From the NCBI RefSeq assembly GCF_910592395.1, contig NC_088314.1, forward strand, positions 17,953,998-18,017,997: DNA of 64,000 nt. Reading direction: 5' to 3'. The notes beneath the pieces were generated by a model that made no database searches, had not been told where the DNA came from, and saw only the letters and a list, made by a program, of their open reading frames with translations. Every line of letters starts with the position of its first letter. Positions within the stretch are counted from its first letter, which is position 1. The position numbers were made by a program, and so were the translations under genes. The DNA is from Lineus longissimus. Taxonomy: Eukaryota > Nemertea > Pilidiophora > Heteronemertea > Lineidae. Positions 44,394-56,500 of the stretch are shown one piece after another.

Positions 44394-44571
44394 CAGTGGA
44401 ACCTCCCTTAGCGAACACCTCTCTATTAAGGACAACCTCTCTATTAAGGACACTAGTTTTGGTCCCAAATTGGTTGTTTCCATTCAATTTGACCTCTTAA
44501 ATCAGGACACCTCTTTGATAAGGACAGCACTTGTCAGTCCCAAGGGTGTCCTTAATAGAGAGGTTCTACTG
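44394..44571 (+). mobile_element. pogo/Tigger-like MITE
   Basis: CAGTGGAACCTCCCTTAGCG to GAGAGGTTCTACTG with TA on both sides. It forms a head-to-head pair with the preceding copy. Confidence 0.85.
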
Positions 44572-45367
44572 TATAATGTAGAAAGAAAACTCCTGTTCTG
44601 ATCGACACTCTTAGCACACAGTGTGCTGATTGCGTGAGTCCTATTGATCAAGTTAGAATGGAACACATCGTACAACTACAAGCACCTCCTTGTAAACATG
44701 GCCGTTGATTTGATGACTAACTATATGAACTGATGACACAATCGTTTTCGTTGAGTGTCATTGATGTTGGGTCTGTCAATTAATGATAATATCATGTGAC
44801 TGTATTTTCAGTATTTATGGTGCATGTGAATGAAACTGAATTTGGATGTGCAGAGTCTCCATTTCATTAGAACGCAATGACCTTTAAAATGGGCGACTTG
44901 CGAAAGTGGATAATTAGATTGTGTAGTTTTTTCAAGAGCAGATGTGACGTTTACAACTACCAGACGAATAGGCAAAATTCGTCTTAATTGGATTAGATTG
45001 AAATAATTCTATTTTGCCTATTTGGTTCTTTTTCCGTGACTGTTACATCGTAAGTGGATTTTCAGCTTTTGATAATTGTGTGGTTTCTTTTGTACTTTTG
45101 GTTGGATGTTTTGATTCTCATTGGAGTTGTCTAGGATGTGTTTTGCTACTGATGACAGAGTATACACCTTTCCAGAAATGGGGCGCTCAGTGTCCGAAAT
45201 AGTGATGTCATAAGGGGAAACTAGGCCTTATGGTGGAGGGACAAAGGAGATAGTCATGGTTGACCAACTCACTTGAATGCCTTTGATGACGGACAAGGGG
45301 AAAAAGTTAGTTCCAATGCAAGCCATCAATTTTGGGAAGCATGTATAGGGTTCACTGAGGGCCCCAA

Positions 45368-45590
45368 TAGGGAGCACGATGGCACAGACGAGGAAAGTCT
45401 GACTTGTAATCGCAAGGTCATGGGTTCGATTCCATCAGATAACTGAGTGAACTCAACTGGCCTGGAATGGCCAAGTGCTCCTTGATAGTTTCTACAGAAA
45501 GATTTCTGGATTGACCTGGGGAATAAGTGTAAAGCGCTCTGAAAATGTTGTATGTTATTAAGCGCTGTACACAACCTTAAAGTACGTCGT
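45368..45590 (+). mobile_element. tRNA-derived SINE, family 4
   Basis: GAGCACGATGGCACAGACG may be an A box; the B box GGGTTCGATTCC is good. The body ends TAAAGCGCT...AAGCGCTGTACA, a tail style shared with other invertebrate SINEs. Confidence 0.65.
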
Positions 45591-46004
45591 TAGTGAATTT
45601 CAGATTACTTTCAATTTTAATCCTATGAAATCTCATGTTGATTAAGAAAATGTCTCATCTTCTGTGTCATGCTTATCACTTCATTTATGATTCGATAATG
45701 AGAGTGATTACTAGATTAATTTTTAGACTGCGAAAGTGGAAATTTAATTTCGTCTTTGCTCCTGCATCAATCGAGTTGATTGTCAAATCGTTTCATTTTG
45801 TGATTCATTGAGCAGAGCTGGTTCGTTATCATGTTTACTCCGACAAGTAACGTCACTCGACATATCATCGTCAGTTGTCGGAATTTTGTGCGTTTTATCG
45901 CCACTTTATTCATTGGGAATTTAAGTCATAAGGCAAATCGCAATAACACACACAACGTGGTGATATTGTATCATCCGACATTACAGTGGGTTAAATAAGA
46001 AAGA

Positions 46005-47305
46005 ATATACTGTCAACAGCCAATATACTGTAAAACAGCCAATATACTGTAAAACAGCCAATATACTGTTAACAACCAATATACTATAAACAGCCAATAT
46101 ACTGTAAACGGCGTGGTGATATTGTATTGTCTGACATTACAGTGAGTTAAATAAGAAAGAATATACTGTAAACAGCCAATATACTGTAAAACAGCCAATA
46201 TACTGTAAACAACCAATATACTGAAAACAGCCAATACACTAAACAACCAATATACCATAAACAGCCAATATACTATAAACAGCCAATACATTGTAAACAA
46301 CCAATATACAGTAGAACCTCCCTCTGCGGACACCTCTGCCAGGCGGACACCTCTACATAACGGACACGTCCGGCCAGTCCCGATTTTTTCTAAGTCATTT
46401 CCAATAACAAAAACCTCTGTACGGCGGACACCTCTCTATTCCGAATTGCGGACAGGGCGATAGCCAATTTTTGGTCCAATTCCCTCCCAATTACGGACAG
46501 TAGGCAAAAACAATGGCTTCCCGCTTGCGCTTGGAGAGTCAAGTAGGCCCGACAGGTGTGATATTCGCGCAATTAATCAACGTAATTACCCCATGGCATT
46601 GTGTTTTTGTATCCTAATTAAGCCGCGGCATTGGCATTGTGTTTTTGTATCCTAATTAAGCCGTGGCATTTGTTTACTCATCTTTTCAACTAATCACATA
46701 GGCCTTTTGTGTCTACGGACACTCATAAATCCACGCGGTTTTGTCAGTGTTGCGGCGAATATGCGTTAGTAGAGAAATTAGAAAAAAATAATTATTTATC
46801 AAAGGTGGCTGATGGACAGAAATTATGGTGTTTTTTGACACATTATCACATGTCGAGGAGATTTTGCAATAAAAGGGGCACCTTTTACTAGAGAGATTAT
46901 TCACGCTCTGAGTTCCAAAGTAGCTCACGTCATTCAACGCAACATCACAAGCAAATACCGATCAGCCAACAGGTTTAAAGTTTCTACGCTAGATGTCGAC
47001 ACAGAGAAAACCAAGACCTAGAAGGCGGGAACTTCAAATCCACCTATCGGACGATTTGGCATAACCTCTCTATTGCGGACACCTCTCTATTGCGGACACC
47101 TGGGCCCAGTCCCATGGGTGTCCGCAATATAGAGGTTGTACTGTACTGTAAACAGCCAATATACCATAAACAGCCAATATACTGTAAACAGTCAATACAC
47201 TGTAAACAACCAATATACCATAAACAGCCAATATACTGTAAACAGCCAGTATACTGTAAACAACCAATATACCATAAACAGCCAATATACTGTAAACAGT
47301 CAATT
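46005..47305. repeat. 18-19-bp minisatellite (CAATATACTGTAAACAGC), split by a transposon
   Basis: The array at 46005-46308 continues at 47144-47305 on the other side of a pogo-like element. A few units are slightly longer (AAAACAGCC). Confidence 0.85.
46309..47143. mobile_element. pogo/Tigger-like element, 835 bp
   Basis: It starts CAGTAGAACCTCCCTCTGCG and ends AGAGGTTGTACTG, with TA at 46307-46308 and 47144-47145. GCGGACACCTCT words recur at both ends. It is longer than the MITE copies but has no recognisable transposase. A ~33-bp internal tandem duplication is at 46592-46670. Confidence 0.8.
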
Positions 47306-47930
47306 TTTTTCCCGTGTTTTATTTTCAATAATAAAAATCGCGAATAAACAGTTTTTGATTGGAGATCAGTGACGTTGAAATGGGAAATGGCCAGATTTTT
47401 CTGTGTGGTAGATTAAGCTCAGGGTTTCAACATGATTACTGGGAATTTTTAGCCAATGCCAGTGCCAGCATCAAATCTCACAGAGAATGGTTTCATCTCA
47501 TATAATAATAGCATAACATGATATCTTGTATAAAAAATACGGAGGCTGCCTGGGAAGGATTCTCATACAGTAAAAATAACAAAAGGATAAGAAAATGTCA
47601 TTCACTGCTCCAACAATACTCATGCATTTGGCCCACCATGCTGATATTATTGAAATGTATGCTGTGAAAAAGGCAGGATGGTGGCCATGTATTTTTGCAG
47701 AGGCTGGAAAATCAATATTGAAAATGAAATAACTCTGCTTTTTCTGCTGCATGGAGATAATGCATCAGGCTATGAATAGTACATTGACTTTACGGGATGC
47801 TGTGCGTGGATTGGTGATGTCGGAGAATTATTAAGATGTCAGTCTTTATTTGCGAGGAGCAAAGGTGATGTTGTCAATACCTGGTGTTGCTGTTAGTGGA
47901 TTGATAATGGGTTTGAGAGTTACATTGGAA

Positions 47931-48108
47931 CAGTGGAACCTCTCTATTAGGGACACCCTTTGGATGAATGCTGTCCTTGATATAGAGGTTTCCTGAATCA
48001 GAGGCGAATGAAATTAACAAATTTGATACCGAAATCAGTGTCCTTTTTAATTAGAGAGAGTTTCCTGCTGATACTTACAGAGGTGTCCCTATTAGGGAGG
48101 TTCCGTGG
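47931..48108 (-). mobile_element. pogo/Tigger-like MITE, reverse orientation
   Basis: CAGTGGAACCTCTCTATTAG to AGGGAGGTTCCGTG. It lies 285 bp upstream of the first identified TDG exon, probably within its 5' intron. Confidence 0.72.
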
Positions 48109-48422
48109 TACATTTATGTTGTTGCTTTCAATGTAGAATAGGAACCACATTTTGACGTCTCGTAAAAATGACTGCTATGATTATTTCATTGTTGACAGAA
48201 ATTTAGTGGTTAATCTTTTTTGCGAAACACTTCAGTTGTTTTGAGTATTTTGTTGTTGTTGTTGTTAAAAAACATGTTGCATGTTTGGTTGGATTCTGTC
48301 CTACTCCACCTGGTGTGATGTAAACTATTGAAAGATAAGACTTGATTTTGGCGACAAGAAATTATTATGCTTTGTTGTTCTTTTACTTACAGGTGGAGTC
48401 AAGCAACACCGAGAACACAATA

Positions 48423-51400
48423 ATGGACCATCAAAGCCCTTATTTGTAAGTAACCTTGATCTATTCCATTATCCGTAAAGCTTTAAATAGTCGTACATGC
48501 TGCAAATTGAACAAAGTATACACAAAATGTCAAATGGTATTGTTGTAAAACATTCGAGTTGTAAAACACTCGATTTACTCATGGTAATGTATATGTATAT
48601 GTAAGCGCTTTGTCTTAGTCATCTTGACCCGCAATGTTTTGAGATCGCTAAATAGCTCGATAGTGGTGACGCAAACTCATGAGAGTCAGGATGGGTCTCG
48701 GTCTAAAGTCACTTGACCGATGGGTCGGAATGCCGGAAACTGCAGTCATGGGCATGTTACCATCTTTGAGCAAGAAGAAAAAAGGCTGCTGCCGTAACAC
48801 AGTATGACAGAGTACTATTGGATGACTGTAAACTCTTATCCTGTTCCAGTATGCCCCGGATCAAACAGGAGCCCGTGGACTTCCACCCAGGTTCCGTGTA
48901 CGATCTCCCACAGATCAAACAGGAGCCCGTGGACTTCCACCCAGGTTCCGTGTATGATCTCCCACAGATCAAACAGGAGCCTGTGGACTTCCACCCAGGT
49001 TCCGTGTACGATATCCCACAGATCAAACAGGAGCCCGTGGACTTCCACCCAGGTTCCGTGTACGATCTCCCACAGATCAAACAGGAGTCCGTGGACTTCC
49101 ATCCAAGGTTCCGTGTACGATCTCCCAGTGCCACCCATCCAGCCACCACCCCCTGCCAAACCTTACATTGATATCTTCTCTTTCAGTATGCCCCAGATCA
49201 AACAGGATCCCGTGGACTTCCACCCAGGTTCAGTGTACGACCTCCCAGTGCCACCCATCCAGCCTCCACCACCTGCCAAACCTTACATTGATATCTTCTC
49301 TTTCAGTATGCCCCAGATCAAACAGGAGCCCGTGGACTTCCACCCAGGTTCTGTGTACGATCTCCCAGTGCCACCCATCCAGCCTCAACCACCTGCCAAA
49401 CCTTACATTGATATATTCTCTTTCAGTATGCCCCAGATCAAACAGGAGCCCGTGGACTTCCACCCAGGTTCCGTGTACGACCTCCCAGTCCCACCCATCC
49501 AGCCTCCACCACCTGCCAAACCTTACATACGACCTCCCAGTGCCACCCATCCAGCCTCCTCCACCTGCCAAACCTTACATTGATATCTTCTCTTTCAGTA
49601 TGCCCCAGATCAAACAGGAGCCCGTGGACTTCCACCCAGGTTCCGTGTACGACCTCCCAGTGCCACCCATCCAGCCACCACCACCTGCCAAACCAAAGAG
49701 GACCAGGAAGAGAAAAGCTGAGTAAGTTTCAAACTGTAATTCACCAAGTCAGAAGTGTTCTTCTTGCCTTCATCTTCTAACAGGTCCAATCCAGAGTTGC
49801 CAAAAGATGTTGCCAAAGTGGTCTTCATCTTCAGCGTTCAGTATGCTAGAGGTGCAAGTTTGACAGGCAGTCCATTTTCGGTAACACAGTTGGCAGTCTT
49901 TACATCACATTGCAGTCTCCAATGTCTTTGGTTGTTTTCAAATCAGAGGTATCCAAATTCTTGATGAATTGAAAGGCATGAAAGAGTAAAAAAGAATATG
50001 CTTGATCTAAGACTTTTGTTTATTTTGGTGTAAGGCACTTTGGCCAGGGTTCAACCTTCGCATAACCATTATTGCTAAATGCCTCTGCCACAGAAAGGGT
50101 AGATTTGATGCTTGACTGGTGGAGGCTTTAATTTCACTGGCCATTCGGGAATGTCTGGCATTTTGGTCAAGAAAGAGAGATAATCCTCTTGGATAATCCT
50201 CTTGGAGATAATCCTCTTTATCAGCCCTGGCACTAGTGGCAGAGTCATCAGGTCCAATGAACCTAACTTTCAGATCTGATTCAAAAGACTACCTCACCAA
50301 GGGTTTGATTTGTTGATTCATACATAGTTTGATATACCTCGATATAAAGCTGCCACTCTCGCACTTCCTTCTGGCTTCCGTGTCCACAGGGAAGAGAAGT
50401 TCCGGTCTGTGAAGCACATCACAGTGTTTATCCATTTACGATGACCGTTGATATCTTTCATCATCATCATTATTGTTTCAGTGTGGCGGGGAATGGGGAC
50501 CATGGCGGGAAACCACCGGCCAAGACGAAGGTGAAACAAGAGAAGCTTACCGGTCCGGACGGTATGCCGGTCAAGAAGAAGCGAGACCGGTTTAACGGCA
50601 TGCCGGAGGAGGAGGTGATAGCGCGCGGATTACCGGATCATCTGGCTCCTAATCTCGACATCGTCATCGTTGGTATCAACCCAGGCCTGATGGCGGCGTA
50701 TGTGGGCCATCATTATGCTGGGCCAGGAAATCATTTCTGTAAGTCTGTTTCATCGGTTTGACACTTACATTGTATGTGTAGTTTGATATACACAACTCCT
50801 TTGACAACATTGGGTTTCTAGCACAGCTCATGGTATGGAGCCGAGTATGTTATTGATAGTGTGGCTTTTTAGGAGCCACTGTCGCCCAGTGATTCAGACT
50901 CCTAGCTAGCTGTCAAGAGGTCCCTGGTTCGAACCTCACACTCGGTGGGTATTGGTCAGAAATGCTCAGGTTGTAGCTCTGAAAGAGTAGCTTGTCTGTG
51001 TTCTGCGGAAAAGAGTCAGGATACATCTTGTAGACCAGGGTTAAAGTTGAAGTTGGGTGACGTCTCTGCGGCAGTTGATATCGGACTATGAACCCAAACT
51101 TGAACATTATTTAATGCCAGCTGCTCTTTAAAATATCCCCCCCCTTCCATGTAATTTTCAAGTTACCTGATTGCTGATTAAAGTCTAAGTTGGGTGACGT
51201 CTCTGCGGCAGTTGATATCAGACTATGAACCCAAACTTGAACATTATTTAATGCCAGCTGCTCTTTAAAATATCCCCCCCCCTTTCCGTGTAATTTTCGA
51301 GTTACCCGATTGCTGATTCATGCCAGTGCCTGGTTAGTTGTCTGATTGACTGTGACCAAAGATGCTGTCAGGAAGGAAGGGACTAGGCCTGCCCTTTCTC

Positions 51401-53633
51401 CATGCTACAAACCGACTTCTTAATTGACCATTTCCCCATTATAACCCTCCGTTTATTTCAGGGAAATGTTTGTATCTCTCTGGCCTGATCCCTGAACCCA
51501 TGACGGCGTATGACGATTATAAACTGATGAAATGTGGCATCGGATTTACGAACATTGTGGCCAGGACGACCAAGGGTAGTGCGGACTTGACGAGAAAAGA
51601 GATCAAGGAGGGTGGAGAAATACTCATTGAGAAACTACGCGAATATAAACCAAAAATAGCTGTTTTCAATGGAAAAGGTAAAATCAATTTTCATTAAACT
51701 TGTGATGCAGGCAAGATTTGGTGTCTAAGGGGTGTGGGCTAAGCCAGATGGTTTTCAATGAAGAAGATCCGGGGTTAAAGTGTGCAAAACTTTCCATCGG
51801 AGCGGGTCATCTTATGCTTTATTAGTCCCGCACATCGGTGAAGAAGACATACTCTAAAGTTGCATGCAGTGGCTGCGGCTGAAATTAGGAAAGGCCAAGA
51901 ATCAGAAAAGTTCTGTTTCAAATACCGGTATATAAATTCGGCTCCTCTTTTCAGGCATTTATGAAGTTTTCTGTGGCCACAAGAACTTCTATATCGGCAA
52001 GCAACCAGAACCACTTCCAGGCACTGATATAGTAAGTATAGTTTAAGGTATATCTGAGGACTCGGGAAGTTTCTGATGTTTTTCCAATTTTGTTTCAACT
52101 CGTGGCATAATTCATGATTGTTAGCACCCATAACTTCTGGTGTGGGAAACCATCCACACCTCCAGAGTGCACCCAATTGCACCCTATGATCTGAGGTCAT
52201 AGAGAACAACTCATGAGTCATAATGCTGTTCCCAGCCTCTACCCGGTGCGTTTACGAAAGCATTGATCAGCGTGAATGATCACAGCACGGAGGACTCTCT
52301 TAGCTCTTTCCTGCTAGCGTTCAAGGTCAAGTGAGTGCTCAGTAACTTCTCCTTAGCATCTCCCAAAGATTCTGCGATGATGAAATGCTGTCCAGGGAAA
52401 TGTGTTTTAAGAATCGAACTCCGCACTTGTCTTCTGTCAGTTTCTCTAAGATTATTTGTTGTGTTATTTCAGGTTGTGTACGTTATGCCTTCCTCCAGCG
52501 CCCGATGCTCACAGTTGCCTCGCGCCGTCGACAAGGTGCCTTTCTACGCGTCTTTGAAGAAGCTCAGGGACTACCTCCGCGGCGATGTGGACACCCTCGA
52601 CGAATCCGAAGTCTGCTTCCCCGACCTTGAACTCAAGGTCAAGGTCAAAGCGGAGAAACAGGAACCAGTCGATAACGGTGACAATGCTACTCAGAACAAT
52701 CAGTCAGTGCCTCATGGGAACTTTAATAACATGCCGATGGTAAAAGCGGAGTCTGGATACGACCAACAGTGTTTCGGTATGATGCCACAACATCATCCGA
52801 ATAATGCTCATCATATGGGAATGCCACCTCAGAACTATCAATTCCCGCCACAACAGAATCATTTCGGTCAGCAGGGTCAACATTGTATGCCTGGCGGGAA
52901 AGATGGTGGACCGTCGTGTACGGAGCTTATGCCCATGCGGCCAATCAAACAGGAGCCTGGACAGAATTACTGTAATCAAACTGTACGCTCTGTGATGAGT
53001 TCGGAAGGGAGTTTCCCGTCTGTTACGAGTCCACTGTTGTATCAAATGGCCAACATGGCGCCACCATATCCTTACAACTTCGACCAGAACCCACCGCCGT
53101 TCTCCCAGGCGCCGAGCAACGCATCGAACACATATCCTTCCTCAAGTCAGTCTTGCCAACCGCAGAATTCAGCCTTCCTGACATTCGGGCAGAATTCGTC
53201 ACAAGATGGACATTATCCCGGCATGCCTGTGGCTCCTGCTGCAGTCCCTGGCCCACCTCAGCCTAACCAAGGATACAATCATAGCTCCCCCTCCAACGAG
53301 ATGGGTCAGGCGTTCGTCAATCTCAATCAGAATTATCACCCACCGCAAGGAAGTCCTCAGAGTTCGGGTTACAATGCTACCCCACCTCCCCCACAGGGTA
53401 GTCCTAATGCGAATAGCATGGGTCACAGCCCGAACAGAGGTCGTAGCCCGGGACCTGGCGGATACATGCAGAATAACATGTATACTTCGGGCCAGGCGTC
53501 TAATCCCAATGGCTTACAAAATGCTGCGGAAAACGTCGGTCACAGCCCTCGATCTCAGAGCCCACGATACATAGGGAGCCCGGCTAATAGCGGTAACGCT
53601 GCTATGGGCGCGGGAAGCTACCCGCCGTGTTAG
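48423..53633 (+). CDS. TDG: Thymine DNA glycosylase (TDG), 6 coding exons, about 618 aa
   Basis: Coding exons: 48423-48445, 49599-49721, 50482-50738, 51462-51677, 51955-52031, 52473-53633 (stop TAG). Phases join to 1857 nt. A 5' UTR segment starts at the acceptor before 48393. The glycosylase core holds [29 protein letters not shown] (active-site GINPG at about 113-117, with the catalytic Asn at 115), [35 protein letters not shown] and VMPSSSARC (237-243, the DNA-intercalating loop). These are the defining parts of TDG, which removes T or U from G mismatches and 5-formyl/carboxylcytosine in the nucleus. Exon 2 encodes [11 protein letters not shown], a proline-rich stretch and the basic KRTRKRK. 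The tail of about 320 residues is rich in Q, N, P, S and M and contains VKAE, VKAE and IKQE motifs (sumoylation consensus). The human protein is 410 aa; the extra length is the tail. Exon 2 is preceded by decoy copies with acceptors. Confidence 0.92.
48850..49598 (+). repeat. Serial copies of TDG exon 2 with its acceptor (54-bp and 120-bp units)
   Basis: Five 54-bp units (48851-49120) each encode P(Q/R)IKQE(P/S)[11 protein letters not shown]-type peptide. They are followed by 120-bp units with acceptor TTCTCTTTCAG|TATG at 49187, 49307 and 49427, then a 172-bp step to the real acceptor at 49599. A one-base insertion near 49103 and a short partial copy near 49528 put the array in three different frames. 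Read from the acceptors at 48850 or at 49187-49427, translation stops before exon 3 (at 49171 or 49583). Only the acceptor at 49598/49599 keeps the TDG frame. Confidence 0.88.
50874..51107 (+). mobile_element. tRNA-derived SINE, family 2
   Basis: The head has TCGCCCAGTGATTCAGA and B box TGGTTCGAACCTC. The body words GAAATGCTCAG and GACTATGAACCCAAACTTG match the copy at 8451. It lies in TDG intron 3. Confidence 0.7.
51042..51325 (+). repeat. ~137-bp tandem duplication covering a SINE 3' end
   Basis: AGTTGGGTGACGTCTCTGCG to CGATTGCTGATT occurs twice (51049 and 51188), with C-run lengths of 8 and 9. It duplicates the SINE tail and its flank in TDG intron 3. Confidence 0.8.
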
Positions 53634-54407
53634 CTGTCTAGACGTAGGAGGTGTTGTCAAACATTCCTCGATGTCGTCTCGACCATTGGTCATCGCATGG
53701 TGAAAATGCGAGTTTGACTTTGACTATCCAGGTGAAATGTGGCTTTAGAATTTTAGGGAAAATGTGGAGTTAGTCATTGAATTGGGAGTGTAACCAGCAG
53801 TATTCATCTGGCCTATCACCCCATACATCCTTATGAGCACTGAGCCTACATGTAAGGATAGTATTTCATATTTACCAGGTTCTCTCCAGGCATGTAAAAT
53901 TGGTCTGCTTGATTGTTTAAGCACTGCTTGGACACTGCAAGCAACTGAGGGGAGTTTATAAATAGAATTTCTAATCAAGTAGAGAGTTCTGCTAATTGCA
54001 GATTTGCAGGTATAGTTCAGATGTATACTGCCACTCATTAACTGCTGGTGTAACTTGTAACGAGTTTTGTGATTGGACGTTGTGAGATGATTTCTATTGA
54101 TTGCTAGTCAGTGTTTGGCCGTGACCAATCACAGCACTTGTTACATTTATTCAAATTAAGAAAGATAATGCTACTTCTTCTCTCAGCCGCTTGGTTTTTG
54201 ACACCTGGATGGCCAAAATTTCATGATATGGTACATGAATGTTGTTATGGACCCTCATGATGAGTTGTAATTCAACTTCCACTTGTTTTCACCAAAGTTG
54301 TTAGCTGCAGTCTGGGGCACACATCTAGCGATACAGAATCTCAGGGTGCTTTTTCTTAAGCGAACTTTTGAAATAGTGCCAGATGAATTTGGTCTCTTCT
54401 TACTTGA

Positions 54408-54760
54408 CGATATACTGAGCATGAGCCTGTACTGAGTCTGAGCCAGTACTGAGCATGAGCCAGTACCAAGCATGAGCCGGTACTGAGCATGAGCCAGTAT
54501 CAAGCATGAGCTAGTACAGAGCATTAGCCGGTACTGAGCCTGAGCCAGTATCAAGCATGAGCTAGTACAGAGCATGAGCCGGTACTGAGCCTGAGCCAGT
54601 ATTGAGCATGAGCTAGTACAGAGCATGAGCCGGTACTGAGCATGAGCCAGTATCGAGCATGAGCTAGTACAGAGCATGAGCCGGTACTGAGCATGAGCCA
54701 GTATCGAGCATGAGCTAGTACAGGGCATGAACCGGTACTGAGCATGAGCTAGTATTGAAA
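54408..54760. repeat. Minisatellite of ~15-17-bp GAGCATGAGCC(A/G)GTACT units
   Basis: About 20 units arranged in a higher order of roughly 45-48 bp (CCGGTA, CCAGTA and CTAGTA variants rotate). The regular order opens minus-strand frames; they are not genes. Confidence 0.85.
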
Positions 54761-56204
54761 AAGGCCGGTAATGAGCATTTTTTTGCTGGGAACTTTTATA
54801 TTGCTTTGAATTTCTGAAAAATTAGGATGTCTGATTTTTATGAGCCTGGATTTTCTACTGAATTGCGGAATTCCGTAGAGTAAAAATATTTGGAGAAAAT
54901 TTGTCGGAGTAAAAAAATCATGCATCAGTTTGAATGCTTCCTATGCTGGGTGATGAATCCTGGCAGTTTTGAAAGTATTAACTAATAATTATTACTAATT
55001 GGTGATGGATAATCAACTTAACCGCGTGCCTTTTTGATGTCGGAGAAAATGCCGACAAAATTTGAGCTTCTGAGGCTTGTATTCATTGATTTTTTTGTCA
55101 GTTGTTCGATGGAATTTTTCACTGCAAGTTTGGAAACTGAACTTCTGTTTTAAGGGAATCTACAGTACTGTCTGTCGCGTATTCAGGTACCTCTCTCTAT
55201 GGACCTAGGTGGTTGATTGTGTACCTGTACCAGTACTGTTTGGAATTGTACTGTAACCCCGAAATATTTGCGTGCCTTTTAATTTCGCGTTTAAAGATAA
55301 TTGCAAAATCTAAACCATGAAAAAAACATCTCATTGGAATTATGGTTACAGGATTGTCAAAGCGCTCAATTAAGTACATGTACGCAAAATTTGCAATTTG
55401 ACAAAACCACAAAATAAATGACAAAGAATATTTCTGGGTTAACAGTATTCTGCTCGGGCGCTGCGATGAGAATTCATTTGTCGAAAAGTAGCGTCCTTGG
55501 TATTTAGTTGTTGTGTGTTTCCGGGTCGAACAGTGATTCTGTGTCGTGTCCGTTCATTTTAGATGACATGCTAGAATTTTATATAACTGTTGTACGATCT
55601 TATACATAATTATTATACATAGCGCGGTCAGAATGTTTAGTCTCCAAGTTTTACAGCAGTTGTAAATATTTCTTCTTTCGATTTTATTTATTGGTGAACT
55701 TTGACGCAGGAATGTCTAATTTTTTGGCGCATCTGTGTTTTGCATGACCTACCACTTTTTTGTTGGGAAATGTGTCAAAAATCCAATAATTTGAGAGGAG
55801 GTTCTACAACAGTCTAGCTAAGGGTGCTATCTTTTACAGGTTTTCACTTTGAAACCTTGAAAAAGCAATACATTCGTGTAACAACACATCATGAATGCCA
55901 CAGCTTCTTTTCTGTGGCCGTTAGTTTAACGCGTGATATTTGCAAGCGCTTTTGGTTGCAGAAATGTTATCATGAAATGCACAGGGTTGATGTAAACTTT
56001 ATGATTGATTTTTTTATCTGAGGCTACTTCTACTGCTTTGGAATAGATCTCATAAAAAAATAACTTGAGAGGCAGAAAAACGGCCTACTGGTGCATTTTC
56101 TCGCCAGGTTTGACCCAAAAAAAACCAAATCGACTGAAACTTTAAATTCTGAGCTCAGTGTTGAACTCTTTTTTTTCTCCAAATTTGCTGAAAAGCCAAT
56201 CAAA

Positions 56205-56500
56205 TGTTCTTCTTCTTTTTGAGATGCGTGCTAGACACTCAGTCCGTTTTTGGTAATGAAGTCAGCTGTCCTAGAGAGTTCCACCACAGAGCCCAAGAGC
56301 TTTGTGGTCAGGGTGGTGTACTTCGGCCAGTCTTCCTCTCTATTCCTCGTAAGGGAGAAGGTCTGAAGCCACAGAGCCCAAGAGCCTTGTGGTCAGTGTG
56401 GTGTCCTTTTGCCAGTATTCCTCTCTATTCTTCATTGGGGAACAGGTCTGGCGCGCATGAGCTAAAGTCTGATCTCCAACTCCACATGATTCTGTCTGTC
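56205..56500 (+). repeat. Dispersed repeat shared with 11640-11880
   Basis: Matches the reverse complement of the GNL3L intron 8 repeat at TTTTTGGTAATGAAGTCAGC and the neighbouring CTGTCCTAGAGAGTTC. Followed by two copies of a CACAGAGCCCAAGAGC-type segment about 90 bp apart. Confidence 0.5.

Larger units (their letters stand above)
36551..48422. other. Intergenic region between the SMIM4 start and TDG exon 1
   Basis: About 11.9 kb hold MITEs, pogo-like elements, SINE copies and minisatellites, each listed separately. TDG has at least one upstream non-coding exon, since an acceptor precedes 48393, and I could not place it. The SMIM4-BRAWNIN unit and TDG are head to head, but the distance argues against a compact shared promoter unless TDG's first exon lies near 36.7 kb. 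Confidence 0.5.

Noticed and set aside
47044-47372. Repetitive frames on both strands (ILAVYGI- and YTVNSQ-like)
   Set aside because: Produced by the 18-19-bp minisatellite.
48804-49583. Longest uninterrupted frame near TDG (259 codons) as a separate protein
   Set aside because: It runs through the exon 2 repeat array, including intron acceptor sequence, in a frame that does not join TDG exon 3. It stays open only because 54 and 120 are multiples of 3.
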